NCBI GenBank assembly: GCA_038501195.1
Contig: JBBPUQ010000001.1
Span: 248,001 to 312,000 of the forward strand
Source of the DNA: Nemania diffusa
Lineage: Eukaryota > Ascomycota > Sordariomycetes > Xylariales > Xylariaceae
DNA length: 64,000 nt
Direction: 5' to 3'
Positions 23,493 to 38,252 of the stretch are shown in pieces (the stretch's first letter is position 1; every line of letters begins with the position of its first letter). The position numbers and the translations under genes were made by a program. Below the pieces are notes generated by a model, which saw only the letters and a program-made list of their open reading frames with translations, was not told where the DNA came from and did not search any database.

Positions 23493-25181
23493 ATGACCTC
23501 CCCTCAACCTTGTCTGCGGATGCCGCGATGTCGCGGGGTGGACATCGAAGAGCTCTCGATAACTCAACTACAGAACCATTTAGAAAGAAGGTTGTTTACA
23601 TCGAAAGAACTAGTGCAGTGCTATCTGAAGAGAATTGAATTAGTCAATCCGCATGTCAAGGCTGTAATCGAGACAAATCCCGACGCCTTGAAAATCGCCG
23701 ACGAGCTAGACGCAGAGCGCCGGGGCAGTAACAGAGTGAGAAGTAGGATTCATGGGATCCCATTCTTGGTGAAAGACAACATCGCCACAAAAGATAAGAT
23801 GCAGACAACTGCCGGATGCGCGGCACTGATTGGCACGACAGTGCCGAACGACGCCGCAGTCGTCGCGCGCCTCCGGGCAGCTGGCGGCGTACTCTTAGGG
23901 AAGGCGAACCTGTCAGAGTGGGCATCCATGCGAGCGAGCTACTACTCGGAAGCCTATTCGTCTCGCGGCGGCCAGAACCGGAACCCGTACAACCTGGCGG
24001 AGCATCCGGGAGGGTCGAGCTCGGGACCTGCAAGCGCGCTCGCGGCCAACATGTGCGCCTTCAGCATTGGGACTGAAACCGATGGCAGCGTCATGTTCCC
24101 AGCAGACCGTTGTGCTGTGGTGGGCATTAAGCCAACTGTGGGACTCACGTCAACGCTGGGTGTCATCCCTGAGGCTCCGAGTATGGATACGGTGGGAACT
24201 TTTGGGAGGTTAGTAGAAGATGCGACTATCATCCTAGATATTATTGCGGACCAGAGTTCAATCCCCGAGAGCCAGGTAGTAGATGCAAGCAGATGCTCCA
24301 CGGCTCAACATAACACAGTCAAAGCCTACACGTCATGGCTTGCCAACAGAGATGCCCTTAAAGGCGCCAGGTTTGGCCTACCATCGAGGAGGGTTTGGGA
24401 GGCGGCAAGTAACAGCGTAGGCTACAAACCCGAGTATATAGCTTTGAGGAAGCTCATTGAGAAGATAGAGGAAGCCGGTGCACAAGTGGTCGACGTGGAC
24501 TTCCCGAGTGCGGAGGAGATAATCTCCCCCGATGGCTGGGACTGGACATACGCTGCCGGCGAATCCGGCTCTCGACTATCTGAATTCGAAGTCGTCAAGG
24601 TAGAGTTTTATAGAAGTCTTGCCGCTTACCTGGGCGGACTCGAGAATAACAAGAAGAAAATCCTTTCTCTAGAAGATGTAGTTGCCTACAATATCAAGCA
24701 CACCGACACTGAAGGAGGCATTCCTGGCACTCACCCAGCATGGCCCACAGGACAGGACAATTTCGACAGAAGTATCGAGTCGAAGGATGACAGCGAGGCG
24801 GTGTATGCTAAAGCGCTCAAGTACATACGACAGAAGTCCAGGGAAGAAGGGATCGATGCGGCACTGATGCACGGCGAGACTGAACTGGACGGGCTACTAG
24901 TGCCGGTACAGGCAGAAGGGGGTGTCGCGTGCTCCGTCGCTGCAAAGGCAGGCTATCCTATGATCACGATCCCGGTCGGAGTCGGTGACAACGGAGTGCC
25001 TTTCGGGATGGGCATCATCCAGACGGCGTGGAAAGAAAACAAGTTGATCAAATACGGATCGGCGATCGAAGACCTGGTTCGGCATCGCCATCGGCCAACG
25101 TTCTTGAATTTCGATGCTCAGAATTATACGTATGTTGGGAGTCCACCAACACAGGCAAAAATTGCTACTCCTCAGAACTGA
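23493..25181 (+). CDS. Amidase-signature family amidase
   Basis: Hydrolyses an amide bond in an unknown substrate. A single exon of 562 aa, normal length for fungal amidases related to GatA and peptide amidase. The Ser-cisSer-Lys triad is readable: Lys94 in FLVKDNIATK, cis-Ser in the glycine/serine loop HPGGSSSGPAS (Ser175) and nucleophile Ser199 in GTETDGSVMFPA. AVVGIKPTVGLTS follows, as in the family. No signal peptide, so probably intracellular. The usual CPA or CPS after the nucleophile reads FPADRC here, a mild deviation. The gene is divergent from the GTPase fusion and heads a plus-strand run with exonuclease V and GH30, with no functional link evident. Confidence 0.9.
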   Translation: MTSPQPCLRMPRCRGVDIEELSITQLQNHLERRLFTSKELVQCYLKRIELVNPHVKAVIETNPDALKIADELDAERRGSNRVRSRIHGIPFLVKDNIATKDKMQTTAGCAALIGTTVPNDAAVVARLRAAGGVLLGKANLSEWASMRASYYSEAYSSRGGQNRNPYNLAEHPGGSSSGPASALAANMCAFSIGTETDGSVMFPADRCAVVGIKPTVGLTSTLGVIPEAPSMDTVGTFGRLVEDATIILDIIADQSSIPESQVVDASRCSTAQHNTVKAYTSWLANRDALKGARFGLPSRRVWEAASNSVGYKPEYIALRKLIEKIEEAGAQVVDVDFPSAEEIISPDGWDWTYAAGESGSRLSEFEVVKVEFYRSLAAYLGGLENNKKKILSLEDVVAYNIKHTDTEGGIPGTHPAWPTGQDNFDRSIESKDDSEAVYAKALKYIRQKSREEGIDAALMHGETELDGLLVPVQAEGGVACSVAAKAGYPMITIPVGVGDNGVPFGMGIIQTAWKENKLIKYGSAIEDLVRHRHRPTFLNFDAQNYTYVGSPPTQAKIATPQN

Positions 25182-25722
25182 TGTTCAACTTCCTATTAAT
25201 TAAATAGCACTGAGAACGGAGACGAACCGCAGCTTAACGGTGTGTTCTCTCGACAGAACTGAACTCTATAACAGTATAGTCATACATGCTTAGCCATAAT
25301 AACTTTGGTGTCTTGCTAATAATTCTCAGCAATTGCTTTCAACAAGGGAGAAGAGTTGATAGGGGAGCCAGAATAAGTCATGCAATACTTATAGGGTATA
25401 AGCAATTAACACGGTCCACTATTTGGTAGGTACCTTAGGTACCTCAGGTACCCACTCGACAGCATAAGCACAGGCGATAAGCGATGCGGCGGCGCGCTGT
25501 CCACCCCCGCGACAACAATCCAAATGCACGCCTAGCACACAACAGGCAGCGGGCAGCAGGCAGACAACGCCACAGCAGGCAGCACGCGCACACGCTGGCC
25601 GGCTGGTCGACTAGATGTTGTTATTTAGACAATGACTCTCCTCCACAGAGTACGGATAACCACAACAACACCTTTTGCCACATGAACCACCTCTTTCCTC
25701 TGCCCATGCGCCGGTACGAGAA
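25182..25722. other. Intergenic: amidase 3' flank and EXO5 upstream region
   Basis: No gene. Contains three overlapping TAGGTACC/AGGTACC words at 25424-25452, close to the start of the exonuclease gene, and a CAGCAGG-rich stretch at 25540-25600. Confidence 0.5.
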
Positions 25723-27582
25723 ATGGCCGTCTCCGTAACCAGCAATGCCGTCACCATCGGGAGGGTGGCCGATATCGATGACGACAGCGACTACGGGTCC
25801 GACTTTTCGGTGGGTGAGGAGCAACTAGTAGATGAGATCATGGCAGAGCTCGTGTCTAGCAGGGCCTCCGCCGGCAGTGTCGGCACTGCGAGCACTGCTA
25901 ACCACTACTATCCTGGGACGACGAGCGCGAGGACGACAGTGACCCCGACGACAACGCCAACAAGAACGATAGCAGCAACGACTCCGACGAAAGAGCGGGA
26001 TAACAATGGCCAGTTCCGTACGCCCTTTCCGGCCCCCGCTCATGCTCGCTCTCGGAACCCATCAGCACCCGTGGGAAGCCCTGTCCCTACAACTAAGCTT
26101 GCTCGGGTGCTACCAGTCGGTGACGACGAGGACAAAGACATGCACGAGACTGTCGCTAGCGCATCGGGCCAGGCACTACACGGTCTGCCGTCGGGTGAGG
26201 TTAGATACCCGGATTGTAAGCATGCCACGACTGGTTGCCATTGATTTGGCAAATAGATAAATAATAAATAAATATATCTGACTGACTGGCAGCGTCTAGT
26301 GAGTAGTGCTCTGTCTAGTTTACAGTCCGAGTCCGAGTCCAAATCCCATCGACAGCAAGGAGAACAAGAACAGCAGGAACAAAAAACCCCTGCCCCTACG
26401 CTGGAGAAACAGCCAGAGCCAGAGCCAGAACCAGAGGCACGATCAAAACGAGTACCGGATACTCGCACTCCTCTACAGCGATTTCGGTCCTTCCCGCGAC
26501 GGCCTCTCACCGTAACTGACATTGCCACGGGCGCCTGGTGCGAGCTGCAACACTGGTACACCCTTACTCGGCTCCCTGGCGGCAAGAAGACCGTAACTCC
26601 CGCCATGCGAGGTGGCACCCGAGTGCATCAGACCTTGGAAGATGAAGTACATTCTGCCGTCCAAGTCAGCGTAGCCTCAAGGGAGGAGGCTTTCGCCCTG
26701 CGTCTCTGGAACATCATCCAGGGAGCCCGCACACTTCGCGAGACTGGTATCACGAGAGAGCTCGAGGTTTGGGGCATCGTGGAAGGAGAGATCCTCAACG
26801 GTGTTATTGACCAGCTGAATCACGAGAGCCCGAACGCCAGTTTCGAGGAAGAGCTGAACCTGTCTGGTTTAAGTGCCGACTCGCAGCAGCAACTACCCAT
26901 TACGGATTATATGAGCCCCAATCACAAAACCGTCTATCTAACTGACGTAAAGACGCGGGGCTCAGATAGGCTGCCGACCGGTACAGCACTGAGGCCTGCC
27001 AGGGTGCAGCTGTTTCTATACCACCGACTGCTCTCTGATATGGCTGCTGATAAGCTGGATTACGTCGCCATCTTTGAGCGATACGGGCTCGACGGCGAAG
27101 CCCGCTTTTCTGACGCTTTCATAGCTCAGATCGGTGGTCTTCACGACGAGATATTTTATGACGCCGACTCTGATGTCGAGGAAATACCCTCCGAGACGTA
27201 CCCCGCCGATCTCATTGGATATCGATCTATCTCGCAGATCATACCGCTGCTCAAAGCAGAGTTGAAGGAGACCTTCCCTCGGGGCCCCGCCTCCATCAGT
27301 AATCTGCTCGCCATCCAGTACCGCCACCGCGACGACGGACGCATTCTCGGCAACAACTCGTTTCCTAATGACCCGGAGGCGCTAGAGGTATATATGAAAG
27401 AGAACTTACAATGGTGGCGCGGCGAGCGGCAACCCAAGGGTGTCACCATAGAAGAAACCTATAAATGTGGCTGGTGTGAGTTTGCCGAGACCTGCCAGTG
27501 GCGGAAAGATAAGGAGGCCGAATTCTTGAGAAAGAAGAAGAGAGGCCGGCCGAGTATGAACCATGCGTCGCCTACCCCCTGA
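25723..27582 (+). CDS. exo5: Exonuclease V (EXO5/Dem1), Fe-S PD-(D/E)XK nuclease
   Basis: Single-strand DNA exonuclease of the EXO5/Dem1 family, mitochondrial in yeast. Model join(25723..26194,26300..27582), 584 aa. The N-terminal 157 residues and the start of exon 2 are low complexity (Asp/Ser, Thr-rich TTTPTRTIAATTPT, Gln/Glu and Pro-Glu runs). The nuclease core follows: Cys238 in GAWCELQHWY, motif Asp328 in NGVIDQL, Asp373-x-Lys375 in LTDVKTRGSD, QLFLYHRLL, and the terminal cysteines 547, 550 and 556 in KCGWCEFAETCQW. These four cysteines match the 4Fe-4S cage of EXO5. Start ATG 25723 opens MAVSVTSNAVTIG. The intron donor is either GTGAGG (26195) or GTAAGC (26216); both are phase 1 into acceptor 26299. 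The basic tail KKKRGRP could be a nuclear signal. Confidence 0.9.
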
Positions 27583-29993
<2,411 letters not shown>

Positions 29994-31942
29994 TTGGATG
30001 CTGTAGCGTCTGTAGCTCGTATGTTAAGCGAATGCTCTTGCTTCAATATATGGATGGTATATCCCTTTCGTTATTTTCAGTTTGATAAATATCAGTGAAA
30101 GCTGTTAGTGTGATACTACGTAGACTTCACACAGATCTAACAAACAAGTGCTGATGCCCCGAAATCATCATTGTACAAGTAAATGGTCTTCAACTTGTGT
30201 TGCAGAGTCGGGGATATTGCCATGTCTGATATGGATAACATGGAAGACATCTGCGCATTCTGTCGGGACAAATTTCAGAAACCTCAAAACGCTCAAAATC
30301 ATCTATCGGTAAGATTGTTTATCCTAGCTTAAGTCTGTTCTCATGAAATAGCAGTATGAAACTACATTCCCCGGATATAGATTAAACCCTACCGGAGAGG
30401 AAGTGAGCATTGTCGCTGGTTTGGCTAATAATCTCGTGCTTGAACAACGGGGCACATGATAATTGCTAGCAGAGAGGTTGAGTGGTTTATGCAAGCTCGG
30501 GTTGAATCAACCCTTGACAGCTTTCGAAAGTCGTACAATATATCAGCTCGCCTAACATAGGATGATGCCGGTTGAATGATGTTGCATGGCAAGCACACTG
30601 AGACTAGGCCCTTCATTGAGTGATCCGAGCATAGCCGAATTCCAACGTGCCTTGCGTGGACTTGGCACCTATTTCAAATGATATATACAGGTAGTCTCAT
30701 GCTCTAGTTTCCCATGCCCCAGTCCCCTTCGCTAGAAGAGTGATATATCAAAACATATAGAAGTATCATTGTTAGTGCCTCCATCGCACGATAAGCCACC
30801 CTATTCAAGTATCTAAAATGGATTGAACCATTCGAGCTGTATATCATACAAGACGCAAAACCCCCCATATATAAGATATGCAGTTAGAATTACACCCTAA
30901 TACTACTGCTGGATAGGAAATAGAGCACTAATTTGGAATATAAACGCTTCTCATATCTTTGATCCTACTTATCCTATGATAATTTGACCAACTTTGATTA
31001 GTGAGCATACAATAAGCCGGAGTCGGGTTGCTAACAACTTTCCGATTCATTATACTTTAGTTATTAGGACGATGTTCTGACCGCATAACTCGGCCGAATT
31101 AACAATTGGCTCAGGGAAAGCCAAGTGGTTTAGTATACGGTATTAGGAAGAATAAATCAAGGATGCGGCATGACGAGTGGATGAGGTGGGCCCCCTATTG
31201 CAACATCTAGTTTGACGATTGCAACATCGGCTTGTTCGGACTTCCAATGGCCCGAGCTTAGCATGTAATTTCACAATAGGCAACTATGTAATGAACATCA
31301 CATACACTTGAGTAGCCCGGGCCTTACGAACTGTAAACTCTAGTCTAGTTGTAACTAAACCGAGACAATTTACTATCTAAAGAATTAAAACTCGCGCAAC
31401 AGATAACTATCGCATTGAGTGAGATAACTATTGTGCGGCACTTAGGGATGCATCGCAACACCATCCGATTGGAACCAGATCAGCAGCGCTAATGCTGCCG
31501 ACATGTCATTACTAGCTGTATTTAGTAACGCCTTTAGGGCAAATAACGTGCGTTGAGTCAAGCGCATCTCCAGCTGTATACGATCCCTTGTTAATTCTGT
31601 CATAATGTTGAATAGTTATTGCTAGAGTAAGCAATTGGGGCCCCAACGGATAGCCAACACTGGACATCGGCGCTAAACCGGCAATATACCGTCGCGATAA
31701 TGCCGCTCACAATACGGCATGGAAGGGAGAAAAGCTGGATGGCGCCTAAGGTTATTAAGTAGGTATATATGCCTACTTACAGTAGGTTGGCCTGTCAATG
31801 ATGACTAGGGAACTCGTCGACACTTCTCACCCAGTATTTTCATATACCTTGACCCGCGTTATTATCCTCGCATATAGTGTTCTGCTTCGTTCAACACGGC
31901 ACACATAACTTTAGCAGACACTAGAGTAATAGTCTACACAAT
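29994..31942. other. Gene-poor stretch
   Basis: About 1.9 kb without a convincing gene. One short open frame at 30222-30326 is listed separately. The region is moderately AT-rich with stops in all frames. Confidence 0.5.
30222..30326 (+). pseudogene. Possible C2H2 zinc-finger fragment
   Basis: From ATG 30222 the frame reads MSDMDNMEDICAFCRDKFQK then PQNAQNHLS and meets a donor-like GTAAGA. CAFC spaced before NxxNH resembles the first half of a C2H2 finger. No downstream exon with the matching half was found, so it may be a remnant or chance. Confidence 0.2.
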
Positions 31943-32947
31943 ATGACTGTTGACGTCCCCTCTCAGAAGCGCCGCTACTGGCTGCTCACTATGCCTCGCA
32001 CAGCTTCTAACATGTTAGTCCGTGTCTTGAATCTAGATGAGCAAGGCGTGCGGCCTGCCCGCAATGGAGGATATTTCTTCTTCCCTAGCATGTTGACGCG
32101 GTTGGAATCGTATGATAAGCCATGGGAAGAGTGGACTTCCGAAGACCAGTCTAATGTAGACGAGGCCGTCGAACAGTCTTTCAATGCACTGCAGGACTAC
32201 ATCGAAGCAGCTCAAGAAGAAGGCCACAAAATCTTCGTCAAAGAACACATCTCATTCTTAAACGACGCACATTACGAACGTGAACATATGTATGGCACCG
32301 TTGCCGGCACCGAAGACCATGTGCCTAAGACGGCGTTAGCGCGTGGTTTCACTCATTCAACCCGATCCTCACTCAACTTGACCTCGCTACCAGACGAGTT
32401 CCTCAAGACTTGGAACCCGACGATTCTCATCCGCCACCCGGCGCTGATGCTGCCGTCGCTTTTCCGCACCGCCAAGAAGGGCGTAGAAGTGAACGGCAAG
32501 CGGCGCGCCAACGACGAACCGTACGAGATCGAGGCGACGCTGAAATTTGTCCGATCTCTATACGACTTCTATGCCGATCACTTTGGCAAGGATAGCCAAT
32601 GGCCCATCGTCCTCGACGCCGACGACGTTATCGCATACCCTGAGCTAGTGAAGAAGTACGCTGGGTTTGTAGGGCTAGATCCTGAGAAGACAAGGTTCTC
32701 GTGGGAGAAGGCGAGCCCGGAACAGTTGGGGGAGCTCATGTCTGCTGAGAAGATAATGCTAGGCAGCATTAATGCCAGCACCGGGGTAGACAAGGGAAAG
32801 ATGGCTGGCAATATCAACATCGATACAGAAGCCGAGAAGTGGAGGGCTGAATTTGGCGAGGAGAGTGGTAGGAAACTCGAAAGATGGGTTCGAACGACGA
32901 TGCCTGACTACGAGTACCTCCGCTCACGAAGATTGACGTTAGGTTAG
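31943..32947 (+). CDS. Sulfotransferase-like P-loop protein
   Basis: Single exon of 334 aa. The N-terminus RYWLLTMPRTASNMLVRVL has the PAPS-loop layout (PRTAS in place of the classical PKSGT), and ILIRHPALMLPSLFR at about 156-170 resembles the 3'-phosphate-binding region of sulfotransferases. Fungi hold many such sulfotransferase-family or P-loop proteins of unknown substrate, some beside secondary-metabolite genes. No polyketide or peptide synthase is present here. No signal peptide or membrane segment, so probably cytosolic. ATG 31943 is the first in frame and is preceded by stops. Catalytic activity is not certain, because the family includes divergent members. Confidence 0.7.
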   Translation: MTVDVPSQKRRYWLLTMPRTASNMLVRVLNLDEQGVRPARNGGYFFFPSMLTRLESYDKPWEEWTSEDQSNVDEAVEQSFNALQDYIEAAQEEGHKIFVKEHISFLNDAHYEREHMYGTVAGTEDHVPKTALARGFTHSTRSSLNLTSLPDEFLKTWNPTILIRHPALMLPSLFRTAKKGVEVNGKRRANDEPYEIEATLKFVRSLYDFYADHFGKDSQWPIVLDADDVIAYPELVKKYAGFVGLDPEKTRFSWEKASPEQLGELMSAEKIMLGSINASTGVDKGKMAGNINIDTEAEKWRAEFGEESGRKLERWVRTTMPDYEYLRSRRLTLG

Positions 32948-35900
32948 GTAAGACAACCCTCAAGGGAATATTGGGGAATAACTGATACTCTAAGGAGTCC
33001 CCTTTGCTGTATAGTATCTATAGTTAATACCCGACTCACTTCACTGAATATCCAACAACGAATCATCTACGATATATCAAAAGTTATTTATTACTTTTAT
33101 TTCCGTTGCAGCCTTAGTTGTATTCCCATATTTGCACATTTCTGCGTTGTCAGCTCGGCTTCGGCACTGCTATAACTTCTCAATGAATACTTTTACCAAT
33201 GGAATAAGTATGTAAGTATAAACACGCAACCTCTTGCGTTGATCTTCGCAGATGCACCCGACTGGACCCCGATGCTGCAGTCGCACGCAGTCATATGCGA
33301 GTCTCCCAGGCATACATACAGCTGCACCAATTAGCCCAATAGGCTTACTCCTGCTCTGCGACGCAATGTCTGAAAACGGCATCCAGTATGCACCCCGAGA
33401 CAGCTGTAACGTGCAGCATAGCCTGCATACAAAGCATATTGGACTATGTCACCTGGGCTCGGTAGCTCTCACGAAGCCATGGCATTGGGGTAGTCTGGAT
33501 TTCTTAATCGCAGGTCTGGACTCGTCGCTTAAGGGTCGGAGGATTTAGTCGTAAGCTGACGAAACTTAGAGAAGCGGCCACGCACAGCACGTATAGATGC
33601 TTATCTACGAGTAGCATCGGGTCGGCTGAAGTGCAGATATTCAATTGAGATGCTCCTCTCAGAATGATTGGCTCCTCATGCACCGTTATCGTTGACATTA
33701 TTTGAAATTGAAGCATTCATTGGCGACTATGGATGGCCTGCGCACTTAAAGATGGCTAGTTCATATGTCATAAGAGTAGCTTTTCTCATTGCGGTATTTA
33801 TAGGGCCATAAAATCTATTCGCACTATCCTGCTTCTTTACCTTTCTGATTACCAATAATTAGGTAAGAGGGCCCCTAAATATGCATCGCCGAAAACATCG
33901 TTTTAATTCGCGTAGGTTTCTAGGTAGGAAGCCCTTTGCATATGCATGAAGCCAAAGCCATCGAACCAATTGTGGTTCTTGGTAACGTACACAGCATAGT
34001 ATAATATGTTGTACTACTACTATAAGTGGACATACAGCAGGTTCCATAGAGCCTCATCTATTTGCCATTTCGGCTTTCCCGACGTAGGGAGATAGACGTA
34101 TCGATCTTGAAGATCGCCGCTCATCCAACATACCACAGAACAACATGTATTGACTGCAGTACTACTAGGATAATAGGGACCACCTCCTCTTGAGCTTGCA
34201 TCTAGTCCTAGAGTTCTTAGTTTTGATTCGTTTAAATATCTCGTTTTCTATCTAAAATGATGGTGTTCTCGTCCAACAAACCATCAATGCTACCCAAAAG
34301 CTCCCCACACCTACTTAAAGCCATACCCTCCTATGCCTACTAGCTTATAAGGTAGAGAGAGGTAACTGGTACAATGAGAGTGGGCTTATCAAACTGTTCA
34401 CTCTACTTTATGTTGATGCAGCTTCGACCTAGTACAACATGACGATAAGGAATTTATGGCAATGGTAGCGGAGGAGCATGTACAAGACATATTAACCCTA
34501 AGTACATGATTTATATACATACTACAACTATTTACGCACACTTTAACAATAGATTGATTATGCAGACTCATTGACAAACTTACCTAACCTGTGATTTAAA
34601 ACTATGAGAGATAGAATAATTCTATGGAATTAAGCTTACTAGGTGGCGCATTTTAGTGTCCGTGTCTAGCGCCGGGAGTTACAATACTATCCACCTCGGG
34701 CCGCAAACCGGTACACTAACCGTTTCGCCCGGTTGCTTAAATCGACTGTAGCGGCGGGCGAGGTGAACTGTTAATACAAAGCACTTGTCTTTTGTACCTG
34801 GCAGTACGGATGACACCCTACCTCTACGCCTGCGCAAACGGAACGGAAACGGCTATATGCAACAAACAGCTTTCGGAAACACTTGGTAACCCGTAGTTCG
34901 AATAGGCTAAGTAATAAGCACATAGGAACAATGCAGTATAATAGTGGGCTGGTAAGGAGGTAGCATTGCATAGTGGACGTAGTCTCGGGTTTGCGAAAGC
35001 CCAACCCATAGGGTAGGTGGGGTTGGAGCCCACGTGGGCGCCCAGGGCCAGAGTTTGAAGATGGTGAAATGGTATAAAGTAGCATAGAAACAATATATAA
35101 GTAGGGCCTGAATTATCTAGTATAAAAGCCCATAGGCTACCAAGAACTTCAAGCCTAGGTACTTAATTATACATGAATGCCTATAGGTTTCATCCTCCAT
35201 CTCTTGGGGAACGCGGAGGCACGCTAGACATGTGCAATAACCGAACGATCTCGATATGCTGTCATACTTGCCTGTCGAATCTAACTCTATGTAGCCAATT
35301 CCGATGGTTTTTACTTCTATCTCTAGAAAACAGCATCGTCTTCTATTAGATACACCGCTACTTGCTTATGAAAGAGCAATTATGGTACGATTACCAGCAG
35401 CCTACGTCTACATCAGGTATACAAGTGTTAAATCCCGAGGCATCACTGGATCTACCCTATATAGGTATTAGATACTCCATAGAGATGTCGGTAACGTCAT
35501 AGTCGCTAGGAACTCCAATCCTTTCCCGCAGGCTAGCTAGTATATATACGCCTAATTATTAGCTAGATAGACAAAGCGTCCATTAGTAGGTAGAGGATTG
35601 CTTTAATACAAATTAACAAACGCCTGGGCAATTGCGTCTGCCGTTCCGCCATTCCGCTATGGGTCTATTTGTGATAGTACATGCAGGGGCCTCCATCCCG
35701 GCATTAAGCCCCGCAGGGGGGTATGGCGATAGGTAATAAGCTGGCTATAGGATGTCGATATGCAGAAACAAGAGTGGTCGAAGGATTAGCGATACTCTGC
35801 TTTTTAGCTTCAATATTACGGCTTCAGCTGCTGCATGGTTTCATTCCTACACCCTTTACTCGCTTGAGACCGGCCGATCTACAATAGAAGGCAGCTTTGA

Positions 35901-36172
35901 GGTGCATCTGTCATCAAGGCGATGAGGTATTGTAGGGGTGTAGTGGTGTGACCCAAGACTTTGACAAGCTGTCAAGTTCCTCTATACTCATTTTACATGT
36001 AGAAAGTATGTGGGCAGCAAGAGGGTGTGCTCACAATAATGGTTTTATTTGAGATTTTTCTTTAGCTCCGGTGTTTCTATTAGTTCGCTATATAATTCGG
36101 ATGTTTTCCTCCCATTTCACCATCGCTCGCCAGTGATTCTTTCTATCATATCCTTGTTACTATTCAACCACA
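32948..36172. other. Long gene-poor stretch
   Basis: About 3.2 kb without a supported protein gene. It contains a GC-rich island at about 34,640-35,070 (listed separately) within otherwise AT-leaning sequence. Open frames over that island on both strands overlap and share no recognised domain. Confidence 0.5.
34640..35070. other. GC-rich island with self-complementary segments
   Basis: Contains paired segments such as AACCGGT / ACCGTTTCGCCCGGTT (34707-34737) and GTGGGGTTGGAGCCCACGTG (35018-35037) with GTGGG/CCCAC complementarity. Composition and structure suggest a conserved non-coding RNA or an old repeat. It does not fold as a normal tRNA: acceptor ends do not pair and the B box has a mismatch. 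Confidence 0.3.
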
Positions 36173-37109
36173 ATGGGTGACGTTTATCTAGATCACATGA
36201 CTCGCCTCCCAAGTGAGGTCCGGAGGTTCGATTCACCCTGCGTCACATTCCCATTGGGCACGTATTAACTTTCATGCTAGGCTCAATGAACAGTTCGATG
36301 TTATGACAGAGTATGATGGCCTACCTTGGACCTTCATAGCCCTCTAACAATGAGGCAGGATCATGGGATACATTGTACATCCCTCCGTCAAACTGTCACC
36401 TAACCCCCATATTGTTGATATGGGAACTGGGACTGCTAAGTTCCTACTCAGTATCCAACCAACATATCCCGAGGCAACGTTAGAGGGTTACGACATATCT
36501 TCAGATCTTTATCCACCTCCAGCTGCACTTCCGCCAAATCTAACCCTCGGAGAACTTGACCTGAAGCAGCCATTTCCCGAAAACATGCATGGGAAGTACG
36601 ACTTGGTTCACGTACGCATGCTAATCTTAGCAATGCTTCCAGAGGATTGGGAGCCTGTCGTTCGGAACCTCACAACGCTACTCAAACCCGGGGGTTACCT
36701 ACAATGGGAAGAGTGTGAGCACGTGAATGCGGAGTGGTGCCAGGGTAAACCCGACTCCAGCATAGAAAAGTGTAAATACATCGGCGATGCTTTTCAAACC
36801 TCGCTCAGGGGGCGGCTCGCGCATGGGTGGAGCACTCTTCCCGAGCATATGCGATCGGCAGGCCTCACATCAGTAATCAATGATGTGCTAAGCTCCGAAA
36901 GAGCCCCTCAAATACGCAAGAGATCGACGGCTACTATTATGAATCTTATATTCACTTGGGCTCGTATGGTAAATGGACCAGGGGGCCCGGGGTCGACATT
37001 CGGTGACCGTTTGGATATCTTGGAGAAGGAAGCTCATCAAGAAATAGAAGCGGGCTGCTATCTCAAGTACAATGTCCACGTGGCATGTGGTCAAAAGGCG
37101 CCACTGTGA
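36173..37109 (+). CDS. SAM-dependent methyltransferase (class I, secondary-metabolism type)
   Basis: Model join(36173..36225,36281..36310,36359..37109), 277 aa, with a 30-nt second exon; introns of 55 and 48 nt, both phase 2. Exons 1-2 give MGDVYLDHMTRLPSEVRRLN and EQFDVMTE, and exon 3 continues IMGYIVHPSVKLSPNPHIVD. Motif I is MGTGTAKFLLSI (GTGT at 50-53), followed by LEGYDISS (acidic loop), DLVHVRMLILAMLPEDW and LLKPGGYLQWEE (motif post I). This is the fold of fungal LaeA/UMTA-like small-molecule methyltransferases. The donor of intron 1 (GTTCGA) is unusual but is the only one that keeps VRRLNEQF in frame. Using only the third exon from ATG 36364 would lose the N-terminal helix. Substrate unknown; no other metabolite enzyme adjoins. 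Confidence 0.78.
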
Positions 37110-38252
37110 GGAACTCATGTTGAAGCGTGGGAGATAAAGGAGACATTAGGTTTTCATATAAAATGTTAAAGAGTTGCCACCGAACATGTCACGGAACAGA
37201 ACTGCTATGTTCAACCATAACGCTACCAAGAGAATGTTGTCAAGGTGGGGGACCTTGACCTTTTGTAGTTACTTATATACAAAATTGTGGCAAGAGTTGG
37301 TATAAAAGCCTCCATGAGCGGAAGTTCTAAGATCGAAAAACGTCGACCTGTTAGAGTATTCAGTAGGCTATGAATCAGATACAAAAGAATAACAAGAGAA
37401 ACTAGAAGATGGTGACATATACTGCTGATGTGAGAATTCCCTTGAAGTGGGATTTGTTGGACCACAGCTGTGGTATAATGTGGAAGGGAAGAGTATCAAT
37501 TTCACTTTATCACAGGCCGTGGTTGCTATGTAGGTAAATATATTGGAAATAGGTTGTTTATCTTTCTCACTTGTTTTGTTATAAACTTCCCAGTGATTCA
37601 AAATAGGTCTCTAAGATAGGTCGTGTCAAACATATACACTCCACGCCCCAGAGACTTAAATCACAATTGCATTGCTATCTATCGACTAATTAGAAACTTT
37701 ATGGAAAATCAATTGAATTTTAGTAGATTATATGGTTGCCTAGCCGATCATAGCAGTCTTGATGTGGCTGTGCTTTAGATATATATAGAGAAAGGGAAAA
37801 GTCAACGAAATATCAAGGAGCTATGTCCAATCAACGCACACTCCCCCCATACCTAAACACAAGCACTGTATCATTATTTACCGGAGTTCAAAGAAATCAG
37901 GTTGACCCTAAGGGGCTTTTGTATTAAAAACTGGCAATATATGAGTCGGGGGGTCTCCTCCTTAGCTTTGAGGGGCGGTTAATAATAATTAATACAATGT
38001 ATCCCTAACCCATGCTGCTGCCTAGTTACTAGCTAACTAGTCGTAATAGCCTATCCGTCATATCCTCCGTCTAGAGAAGCCTCCTGGCAGCACCAATCTA
38101 TGGGCTAAGTCTCAACGCAGCTATTTACTATCTTTTAGTCCCTTGTTGATATAAAACTAAGGACTTGGAACTGACCTGGATATAATTCTAGTTCCCACTC
38201 GACTCATAGACGACCTACTACGAGCATCGTTCTTTCTGTCCGGTGACGGTGT
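37110..38252. other. Intergenic, no gene seen
   Basis: About 1.1 kb; short overlapping frames on the minus strand at 37,223-37,601 have no recognisable features. Confidence 0.5.

Noticed and set aside
34951..35050. tRNA-like B-box (GGTTGGAGCCC) on the plus strand
   Set aside because: One mismatch in the B box, no pairing acceptor stem and no cloverleaf could be drawn.
34771..35093. Two overlapping minus-strand frames of 89 and 104 codons
   Set aside because: Overlap in different frames over the structured GC-rich island; more likely non-coding.
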